NCBI GenBank assembly: GCA_002502215.1
Contig: DAPT01000086.1
Location: 1-10,963, forward strand
Reading direction: 5' to 3'
Source: Euryarchaeota archaeon UBA124
GTDB taxonomy: Archaea > Thermoplasmatota > Poseidoniia > Poseidoniales > Poseidoniaceae
DNA: 10,963 bases
Shown here: piece after piece, positions 1-6,020 of the stretch
How positions within the stretch are numbered: the stretch's first letter is position 1
Layout: each line of letters begins with the position of its first letter
Notes under the pieces: generated by a model
What the model saw: the letters and a program-made list of their open reading frames with translations, nothing else
Databases searched by the model: none
What the model was told of the DNA's origin: nothing
Position numbers and translations under genes: made by a program

Positions 1-1413
1 ATTATCGACGAAGCGCATCATGCCAAAGGCAACCACGCCACGGCCCAAGTGGCCGAACGATACAAATCGCAGGCTGCAGCTCCTTGGTTGGTTGCTGCAA
101 CTGCAAGTCCTGGCTCAACTCAGAAATCGATCGAGCAATTGAGAGACAGACTGGATGTCAAACGAATCTATGTTGCAAAGCGCGAGGATGACCTTCTCAA
201 GCCCTATGCCGTTGACATGAACATCGCCACGATTCGAGTTATGCTCGATGAGACGACTCTGGCGTTGTTGGAACCCTTGGAAGCCGATCAGTTTCAAGAA
301 ACGGATGCATTAAAGCGGCAGGGATTTCTTGCCCCTACCGAGCACCTCACAGCTGGACTCATTGAGGAAGCGGCTCAGCGAGCGAGCATTGCAATTTCCC
401 GGAGAGACCCTAGAGGATACGATGCAGCCCGTCGGATTTCAGACATTCGAAGGATGCACATGCTGCTCGACTTGCTAAAGACCCAGGGTTTGCGCTCGGC
501 TCGATCGTATTTGCAGCGGGCAGATGAACAACTTCGTGATGGAGAGCGTTCAACCAGTCGGTTTCTCAAGAAACAAGTCGTTCACAACTTCCGTCAAGCT
601 GTTCAAACATTGCAGGAATGCCATCCTAAAGCAGGTATTGTGCGGCAACTTGTCGAAGAGCATTTGAAAAAAAACCCAAACGAACGCATCCTTATTTTCA
701 GTGAGTATCGAGATACTGTTGAACATCTTGTGGAAGATTTAAACCAAATTCCTGGTGCGATTGTTGATCGATTTATTGGGCAAAGCAAACGCGGCAAAAA
801 GGAAGGGATGACGCAGAAACAGCAGCTCAAGCAATTGGAACGTTTTCGAAACGGAGAGATGAACGTCCTTGTTGCGACCTCTGTTGGCGAAGAGGGGCTG
901 GATGTACCTTCTGCATCCATGGTTCTCTTTTACGAGCCTGTTCCGAGTGCAATCCGAGCAATTCAACGAAGAGGTCGGACGGCACGCGAGCAGAGTGGGT
1001 CTGTTCACGTGTTGGTCGCTAACGACACACGTGACGTTTATGTTCTTCACGCCTCGAGAAATCGTGAGAAGCGAATGCACAATGTCCTCGCCCGGATGCG
1101 TTTAGAAATCCCGGTCGGTTCGTATGAAGTTCGGAAGGAAGGAAACTTGCTGGAATTTGAGATTGTTGATGACGATTCAAGCACACCTGCATTGGAATTT
1201 TTGAAGGATGAACGCCTGCGCCTAAAATCTATAGAAAAGGAAACAAAGGCCGAGGCTTCAGAAAAAAATACGGAGACTTCATCAAACGACTCCCCGAAAA
1301 CCCCAACGTTGCACACTCGCTCTCGTTCGCAGAAAAGTTTGTTTGATTTTGGCGAGGATGCGGCCGATCCTTGGAGCCCGATTCTTGATGGAAGAGACAT
1401 CAACCGCCAATGA
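1..1413 (+). CDS. hef: Hef-type superfamily 2 DNA helicase, 5'-truncated by window edge, no nuclease domain
   Basis: The reading frame is open from base 1 and ends at TGA 1411-1413, giving 470 visible residues. It enters at motif II (IIDEAHHAK, DEAH at 7-18), so motifs I and Ia lie outside the window and the true start is not seen. A GTG at 49 is inside the helicase core and is not the start. Next come motif III (ATASPGS), a helical insertion typical of Hef/FANCM helicases (about residues 90-215), motif IV (ILIFSEYRDT), motif V (VATSVGEEGLDVP) and motif VI (QRRGRTAR). The FYEPVPSAIRAIQRRGR segment is almost diagnostic of Hef. Family role: remodelling of stalled forks and branched DNA. Classical euryarchaeal Hef continues into an XPF/ERCC4 nuclease and HhH domain. 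Here the core is followed only by about 95 polar, low-complexity residues ending in a PCNA-binding-like motif, so this is a helicase-only form. It converges on and overlaps the next gene by 14 bases. Family assignment is firm; helicase-only status is read directly, unless a frameshift hides more. Confidence 0.93.
   Translation: MIDEAHHAKGNHATAQVAERYKSQAAAPWLVAATASPGSTQKSIEQLRDRLDVKRIYVAKREDDLLKPYAVDMNIATIRVMLDETTLALLEPLEADQFQETDALKRQGFLAPTEHLTAGLIEEAAQRASIAISRRDPRGYDAARRISDIRRMHMLLDLLKTQGLRSARSYLQRADEQLRDGERSTSRFLKKQVVHNFRQAVQTLQECHPKAGIVRQLVEEHLKKNPNERILIFSEYRDTVEHLVEDLNQIPGAIVDRFIGQSKRGKKEGMTQKQQLKQLERFRNGEMNVLVATSVGEEGLDVPSASMVLFYEPVPSAIRAIQRRGRTAREQSGSVHVLVANDTRDVYVLHASRNREKRMHNVLARMRLEIPVGSYEVRKEGNLLEFEIVDDDSSTPALEFLKDERLRLKSIEKETKAEASEKNTETSSNDSPKTPTLHTRSRSQKSLFDFGEDAADPWSPILDGRDINRQ
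1330..1353 (+). other. PIP-box-like PCNA-interaction motif in helicase C-terminal tail
   Basis: The helicase tail carries QKSLFDFG, matching the PCNA-interacting pattern Q-x-x-hydrophobic-x-x-aromatic-x and resembling archaeal motifs of the Q-x-x-L-F-D-F type. It sits 27 residues from the C-terminus after a Ser/Thr/Glu/Lys-rich, probably disordered stretch, which is the usual setting for such motifs. The second aromatic position is Gly, so binding could be weaker than for a perfect box. PCNA binding is known for some archaeal Hef and XPF proteins; for this protein it is inferred. Confidence 0.6.
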
Positions 1414-2254
1414 TTCTTGCACGCGTTCGTAATTGTGCTAAGCGGTCTGGGAAATGACCCAAAGCGAAAGCCACCAATTCAGCGAGATGAATCACAGGGA
1501 CGGATGTGTCTTTCCCTGTAACTTTACCAGCCTTGACCTGATAAGAATCAAGGTTGGAGTGAGAAATGGTGCACGCACTTACAACCAGTTGTGCGCCGTT
1601 CGCTTTGGCTTCTGAAAGAACCGAGGCGGTCATGCGCAAAGCGGTTTTTTCGTTGGTAAGGAGACTCGGAGAGCCAACACTCTGACAGCGAGCATCATAG
1701 TCGACAGGTGTTCCTCCAAGAGCAGTAATGAGATCCTCGAGGTAATGCGGATTGAATGGGTCATCTTCACCACAGAAGCCCTCACGCTGCATGTATGGTC
1801 CGTAGTATGCTGCAATCTTCATGCTGAGAGGGTTCACAACAGCAGCCTTGACTTTGTCAAGGCCAATTTCTTCGACAAGGAGATGCAAAAGATGTCGAGA
1901 TTTTGATTCTCCAGCATATTCGATTTTCGAGGTGCGCGCAATGAGGTTGTTGAGTTGTGAAGCCAGTACTGGGTCTGCTTCCATTGTAGCTGCTGTATCG
2001 CAGTGGATGCTGTGCGAGGTTGCACAGGACGTCATGATGTCCAAGCCCTTTTGTTCGGCAAGAGCGAGGTTTCGAGCGGCAAGAGCGTGTTGTAAGCGAG
2101 GCGATGCTTGACGGATGATGTTTCCACCGTCCGAGGTCGCTTTTGGCAGTTCAATCAGGTTGATTCCCAAGGTTTTGCAAAGCGGTTGAATGCAGTCTTC
2201 AACTTCCATCATTGCGCCACGGGCTACATTTCCTGGATAGTATGCTACCTTCAT
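1400..2254 (-). CDS. HdrB/SdhE-like two-CCG-domain protein with most cluster cysteines lost
   Basis: This 284-residue protein matches HdrB (heterodisulfide reductase subunit B) and related SdhE/TfrB C-terminal parts along its whole length. Matching segments include YYPG at the N-terminus, AARNLALAE followed by GLDIMTSC, the GLDK link between domains, YYG opening domain 2, DDPFNP, ALGGTPVDY, and VPVIHLAELVAFALG near the end. HdrB proteins hold two noncubane [4Fe-4S] clusters through two CCG domains. By my manual alignment the ligands here are changed: domain 1 has N9 for Cys, S41-D42 for Cys-Cys and C77-A-T-S80 for CxxC; domain 2 has P153 for Cys, S192-V193 for Cys-Cys (C190 is two residues off) and C228-T-I-S231 for CxxC. 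Only C77 and C228 remain, so binding of normal noncubane clusters is unlikely. The start is ATG 2254 with GAGGTGA at 2259-2265. It lies 9 bases after the Fd-flavodoxin-SdhB-like gene and is probably co-translated with it. Databases will probably label it CoB-CoM heterodisulfide reductase subunit B; that activity is doubtful. Confidence 0.85.
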   Translation of the reverse strand: MKVAYYPGNVARGAMMEVEDCIQPLCKTLGINLIELPKATSDGGNIIRQASPRLQHALAARNLALAEQKGLDIMTSCATSHSIHCDTAATMEADPVLASQLNNLIARTSKIEYAGESKSRHLLHLLVEEIGLDKVKAAVVNPLSMKIAAYYGPYMQREGFCGEDDPFNPHYLEDLITALGGTPVDYDARCQSVGSPSLLTNEKTALRMTASVLSEAKANGAQLVVSACTISHSNLDSYQVKAGKVTGKDTSVPVIHLAELVAFALGHFPDRLAQLRTRARIIGG

Positions 2255-2258
2255 CCAG

Positions 2259-2265
2259 TCACCTC
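2259..2265 (-). promoter_or_regulatory. Ribosome-binding site of HdrB-like gene, overlapping upstream stop codon
   Basis: The - strand reads GAGGTGA four bases before ATG 2254. It overlaps the TGA stop (2264-2266) of the upstream fusion gene, which suggests translational coupling and fixes the start. Confidence 0.7.
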
Positions 2266-4228
2266 AGAACCGTTGATCGAGTTCGTTGAAAAGGCTGACA
2301 ACTTCGTGGTGAGCTTCGACTTTCCTATTGAACATGTTTGGAATCTTTCCGACACCAGCAGGAGGTAATAGAAGTGCTTGGAGACTTCGTATAGGAGGCC
2401 CACCAGTGCGTGTAAATCCAAGCATCATTCGTGCGGATACGCCCGAGAAGACGTTCGAAACCAATCCCAATGGTCCGAGGACTTGTCGATAGAGTGTCGT
2501 CTCGTTGAGTTTACCTGACCATTTAACCGAGCGACCGTACCACTTGACGAGACGTCCATGGCGGCCAGCGTTCTTGTATTCTGTGAGAAGGCGACTTCGT
2601 GCATCGTTGAGGGTATCTGCGAGTAGTGCACCCACTGCACCATGACGAGCAAGTGAAGCTGGGTCTGCTTCGCTCCAGACGCCTCCTTTGCCTTGCAGGG
2701 ATGCCATGAGTTGTGCACGATGCTTGTCCGATGTACGCGGGTCGTTGATGCGTACCCAACGCTGGAGATGAATGCCTGGTCCTTCATAATCAGGATCGAA
2801 ATCGACTGTATCGGACATGCCATGTGCGAGCAAATGGCTTGAGACAGCGTTCATTTGATGGAGAGCAAGAGCGGTCTCAGAAGCGAGAACACCGACGGCT
2901 TGTCCACTGATGAGACGCTCTCCTTCTCGAGGGTCTGCCTGCATCCATGGCTGAGTTTTGCTTCGGTTTTCTTCGAATTTACGGGTATCGACAATCAGGT
3001 CTCGAATAACGGGGTACCCTGGAAGCGGTTCCACTTTCAAACGGCCGTTTGAAACAAGATCGCCGACTCGGGCAACATCGGAAAGTACGACGCGCCCGTT
3101 GACTCGGACGCCTGTTGTTGATGTAGCTCCAAGAGCGCCTCGACGGAAGGCAAAGCTTCCATCTACGTCCCTTTGGAAGGTTGTAAACAAATCCTCGAGT
3201 GATGCAGAGGCAGGAACTGCGACTGCCACAACGTCCCAACCTCGCTCGCCTTGAGCAGGACAGTAACGGAACAGTTCCAGTTCAACCGCAATCTCGGTCG
3301 AATCAATAATCCCAGGGGCATAATCGCCCTCGATGATATCATCATCGTCGGAGGTGCCGTATGCTTTCATTTCCTCGATAAGTTCGATTTGCAAGGTGCC
3401 TGAGTCGTCAACACAAGCAATGCGTGGAAGTGCTTCCTGTACCCATTCAATCCACGGTGGTTCAAAGTCAACATCGCAGAGTTGAATTTCTTGAACGCTT
3501 GTTGCACCAAGGCCAGAGAGTTTTCCATCCCAATCGTGTCCTGCCTTGCAGAACTCGTCATAGGAGGTATCACCGATTGCACACACGGAATAGTGCATGG
3601 ATGCAAGTGCAGGTGCATCGGATTGAACAGATTGCCAAAGAGCTTCAGCATTGTCCGGCATTTCTCCTTCGCCCCAAGTTGATGTGATGACGAGAAGACG
3701 TTTGATGTTTGCAAGATTTGATTTGTCGTAGCCGTCCATGTCAACAACGCTTGCTTCAAGTCCGTAGTTGGATGCCATCTTTGCAGTTTTCTCGGCAAGA
3801 CCTGCGGCGTTGCCTGTTTGAGAACCGAAGAGAATGGTCAGTGAGCGGTCACCACCCATTACAGCAGTGAGTTCTTCCGAAGCAGCGCCACTAACTGCAA
3901 TTGCAGCGGGAGCGGCTTCGGCAACTACCTCAACTGCCGGTGCTTCGGCAGCCACTTCAGTCTCAGCACCGTCTGAAACAAGTTCGAATTTGATAACTTC
4001 AACAGGGCAGGCCTCAGCAGCTTCGAGGATGATCTCAGCGTATTGCGTTCCAAAATCGCCGGAAAGTGGGCTCATTCCCTCGTTTCGATCAAACCCTCCG
4101 TCGAGACGTACTGCAGCAAGAATCTGCGATGTTTCATCCGTAACTTCAAACACTTCTGGTGCGATGTCTTGACACGCATCGCAAGTAATGCAATCTTCAT
4201 CAATCCAGACTTTTGCAACGACTGTCAT
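2264..4228 (-). CDS. Four-part fusion: ferredoxin - flavodoxin - cysteine-less SdhB-like - HdrC-like tail
   Basis: Protein of 654 residues. Residues 1-82 are a single-cluster [4Fe-4S] ferredoxin (C13, C16, C19 and C74-P). Residues 83-127 are an Ala/Glu/Val-rich linker. Residues 128-270 are a flavodoxin of the CysJ/cytochrome P450 reductase type: FMN loop SQTGNA (136-141), STWGEGEMPDNA (183-194), IGDTSYDEFCKAG (218-230). An acidic linker (TSDDDD) follows. Residues 312-432 follow the N-terminal plant-type ferredoxin domain of succinate dehydrogenase/fumarate reductase subunit B (ELELFRY, DGSFAFRR, LKVEPLPGYPVIRDLIVD, QPWM), but the [2Fe-2S] cysteines are replaced (RRGALGATSTTG, LSD). Residues 433-550 resemble the SdhB C-terminal 4Fe-4S/3Fe-4S domain, again with no cysteine. 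Residues 551-654 resemble the C-terminal tail of HdrC/long SdhB proteins (GKLNET and following). C323 is the only cysteine after C272. Likely cytoplasmic electron carrier or scaffold; partner unknown. Start ATG 4228 is preceded by GGAGGT. Fd and flavodoxin calls are firm; the SdhB-like call rests on sequence pattern alone. Confidence 0.85.
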   Translation of the reverse strand: MTVVAKVWIDEDCITCDACQDIAPEVFEVTDETSQILAAVRLDGGFDRNEGMSPLSGDFGTQYAEIILEAAEACPVEVIKFELVSDGAETEVAAEAPAVEVVAEAAPAAIAVSGAASEELTAVMGGDRSLTILFGSQTGNAAGLAEKTAKMASNYGLEASVVDMDGYDKSNLANIKRLLVITSTWGEGEMPDNAEALWQSVQSDAPALASMHYSVCAIGDTSYDEFCKAGHDWDGKLSGLGATSVQEIQLCDVDFEPPWIEWVQEALPRIACVDDSGTLQIELIEEMKAYGTSDDDDIIEGDYAPGIIDSTEIAVELELFRYCPAQGERGWDVVAVAVPASASLEDLFTTFQRDVDGSFAFRRGALGATSTTGVRVNGRVVLSDVARVGDLVSNGRLKVEPLPGYPVIRDLIVDTRKFEENRSKTQPWMQADPREGERLISGQAVGVLASETALALHQMNAVSSHLLAHGMSDTVDFDPDYEGPGIHLQRWVRINDPRTSDKHRAQLMASLQGKGGVWSEADPASLARHGAVGALLADTLNDARSRLLTEYKNAGRHGRLVKWYGRSVKWSGKLNETTLYRQVLGPLGLVSNVFSGVSARMMLGFTRTGGPPIRSLQALLLPPAGVGKIPNMFNRKVEAHHEVVSLFNELDQRF

Positions 4229-4234
4229 TTCATG

Positions 4235-4240
4235 ACCTCC
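4235..4240 (-). promoter_or_regulatory. Ribosome-binding site of the ferredoxin-flavodoxin-SdhB-like gene
   Basis: A full GGAGGT on the - strand lies six bases before ATG 4228 and supports that start, which keeps the complete ferredoxin domain. A second ATG at 4234-4232 is out of frame. Confidence 0.75.
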
Positions 4241-4245
4241 AAAGC

Positions 4246-4260
4246 GTCCGCTTCGCGGAC
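4246..4260 (-). other. Perfect 6-bp hairpin with GAA loop just upstream of the fusion gene's RBS
   Basis: The - strand reads GTCCGC-GAA-GCGGAC, a perfect 6-bp stem closed by a GAA triloop, five bases upstream of the GGAGGT site. It contains GCGAAGC, a heptamer known as an exceptionally stable mini-hairpin in DNA. No T-run follows on the - strand, so it does not look like a terminator. In a transcript it would be a short 5' leader structure next to the ribosome-binding site. Any regulatory role is inferred. Confidence 0.45.
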
Positions 4261-4299
4261 AATTTTGCCACCATACATCGGCCTTTCAACCTTGCCACG

Positions 4300-4311
4300 C
4301 AACCATGGTTG
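4300..4311. promoter_or_regulatory. 12-bp perfect palindrome in the intergenic region
   Basis: CAACCATGGTTG is a perfect palindrome in the 110-base gap between the thermosome stop and the fusion gene start. It could be an operator for a dimeric regulator of the downstream redox genes. I see no convincing TATA box in this gap, only A/T-rich runs at 4317-4337 and 4261-4266, so the promoter cannot be placed. One palindrome of this length can also arise by chance. Confidence 0.25.
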
Positions 4312-4338
4312 GTTTTGTTACAATTTGTTTCAAACAAC

Positions 4339-5961
4339 TCACATATGGAAGTCATCTTCGCCGCCAAATCCATCTGCCATGCTTACGCCCTTGGAGGAGA
4401 TAACGTCGTCGATTCGAAGAATCATGATCGCTGTTTCGGTTGCAGATTGAATAGCTTGCTCAACCACTCGAAGAGGCTCGAGGACGTTTCCAGCTTGCAT
4501 GTCAACCACGCCGCCTTCGTAGACGTTGATTCCTGCATGCGAAGCACCATCAGCATGGGCCTTTCGAAGAGCGATGATTGTTGTTACAGGATCGAGTCCA
4601 GCGTTTTCAGCGAGTGTACGAGGAATGATTTCCAGGGCCGAAGCAAAGGCCTCAATTGCCATTTGTTCACGCCCGCCAATGGTTTCAGCATAGGTCCGAA
4701 GATCTCTGCTTAGTGCTGCTAGGACACTTCCTCCACCGGTGAGAACTGCCCCGTCTTCCCAAGCAACAGAAACGACGCCGACAGCGTCATCGAACGCACG
4801 TCGAATCTCATCAACAACGTGCTCGGTTCCACCACGAAGCAGTACGGAAACTGACTTGGCTTCTGGGCAACCGGTAATGAAGGTCATGTCGCTTTCTCCA
4901 ATCTTGCGCTCTTCAACGCGGGCAGCCTGTCCTAGATCGTCTCCTGAGAGGTCATCCATGTTGGTGACGATACGGCCACCTGTTGCTTTGGAAAGTGCTT
5001 CCATGTCGGACTTTTTCGCACGACGGATTGCGAACACACCGGCCTTGCTGAGATAATGTTGAGCCAGTTCGTCGATTCCTTTCTGGCATACCAAAACGTT
5101 TGCACCGGATGCTGTAATTTTGTCGACAAGACCACGGATGTAATTCTCTTCTTCAGCAAGGAAGGACGCGAGTTGGTTCGGATCTGTTATCTGAATTTTC
5201 GCATCAACTTCCGTCTTTTTTACTTCAACAGCGGAGTTCACGAGTGCAATTTTTGCGTCGTTAATGCTCCGTGGCATTCCTGCATGAACTCGCTCCTTAT
5301 CGAGGAGAATCCCATCGATGAGGGAGGAGTCTTTGATCGAGCCGCCTTGGCGCTTTTCAACCTTGATATCGCTCAAGTCAACGAGTCGCTCGCCTTCGTC
5401 GATTACACCAACGGCATTTACTGCACGAACACAGATGTCTGCCATGAAGGCCTTCACAGCGCCGGCTGATTTTCCAGTCAGGGATGTTTTCGCAACTTCA
5501 AGGAGGACTTCATCGTTCCCTTCGGTGGAAATTCCATGGCCTTCAAGAAGTGAAATTGCCTTTTCTGCTGCCAAACGGAATCCTTCGCAGATAACGGTTG
5601 GGTGGACGTTTTGTTCAATTAAATCTTCAGATCGCTTGAGCAGTTCACCAGAAAGTACGACCGCTGAGGTTGTTCCATCATAGCAGTGCTGTTCCTGCGT
5701 TTTGGCTACTTCAATAATCATTTTTGCAGCCGGATGTTCGATGTCCATCTCTTTGAGGATGGTTGCTCCATCGTTTGTAATGACAACATCGCCCATTGAA
5801 TCGACCAACATCTTATCCATGCCCTTCGGGCCGAGCGTTGAGCGAACGGAATCAGCAACTGCCTTTGCTGCAGCAATGTTGTTTGATTGAGCACTGCGCC
5901 CGCGCGTTCGTTGCGTTCCTTCTTTGAGAATGAAGATTGGTGCTTGTCCGTTTCCATACAT
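4339..5961 (-). CDS. ths: Thermosome subunit (group II chaperonin)
   Basis: ATP-dependent cytoplasmic chaperonin subunit that assembles into a double-ring cage with a built-in lid. The protein has 540 residues, normal for the family. N-terminal equatorial signatures: ILKEGTQRTRGRSAQ (11-25), STLGPKGMDKMLVD (41-54), ITNDGATIL (61-69), DGTTSAVV from D95. C-terminal equatorial signatures include GGG after AVLT, YAETIGGREQ, EIIPRTLAENAGLDP and MILRIDDVI. The usual GDGTT motif reads YDGTT (Y94). The tail lacks the long Gly-Met repeats of some thermosomes and ends in GFGGEDDFHM. The frame is open 39 codons upstream to 6078, but family alignment and an AAGGTGA site at 5967-5973 place the start at ATG 5961; the longer form would run into the previous gene. 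It lies 59 bases after the large surface-protein gene and 110 bases before the redox fusion gene. The identification is certain. Confidence 0.97.
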   Translation of the reverse strand: MYGNGQAPIFILKEGTQRTRGRSAQSNNIAAAKAVADSVRSTLGPKGMDKMLVDSMGDVVITNDGATILKEMDIEHPAAKMIIEVAKTQEQHCYDGTTSAVVLSGELLKRSEDLIEQNVHPTVICEGFRLAAEKAISLLEGHGISTEGNDEVLLEVAKTSLTGKSAGAVKAFMADICVRAVNAVGVIDEGERLVDLSDIKVEKRQGGSIKDSSLIDGILLDKERVHAGMPRSINDAKIALVNSAVEVKKTEVDAKIQITDPNQLASFLAEEENYIRGLVDKITASGANVLVCQKGIDELAQHYLSKAGVFAIRRAKKSDMEALSKATGGRIVTNMDDLSGDDLGQAARVEERKIGESDMTFITGCPEAKSVSVLLRGGTEHVVDEIRRAFDDAVGVVSVAWEDGAVLTGGGSVLAALSRDLRTYAETIGGREQMAIEAFASALEIIPRTLAENAGLDPVTTIIALRKAHADGASHAGINVYEGGVVDMQAGNVLEPLRVVEQAIQSATETAIMILRIDDVISSKGVSMADGFGGEDDFHM

Positions 5962-5966
5962 GTTGT

Positions 5967-5973
5967 TCACCTT
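5967..5973 (-). promoter_or_regulatory. Ribosome-binding site deciding the thermosome start
   Basis: The - strand reads AAGGTGA five bases before ATG 5961. It supports a 540-residue thermosome rather than the 579-residue form beginning at 6078. Confidence 0.7.
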
Positions 5974-6020
5974 CGGTTGTTGCGAGATGCTGTGGGTCTT
6001 GAACCCTACGATTGGCCCGT

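Noticed and set aside
2425..2823. Alternative - strand frame inside the SdhB-like part, considered as evidence of a frameshift
   Set aside because: The main frame is continuous through 654 codons with coherent domains, and the alternative frame shows no SdhB cysteine motifs, so the missing cysteines are not explained by a frameshift.
4213..4713. Open frame on the + strand across the thermosome end and intergenic region
   Set aside because: It is antisense to clear thermosome and ferredoxin coding sequence and has no recognisable domain.
5994..6006. tRNA T-arm-like sequence (GGGTTCAAGACCC on the - strand)
   Set aside because: The stem is short, no acceptor or anticodon arms match around it, and the space between genes is too small for a tRNA.
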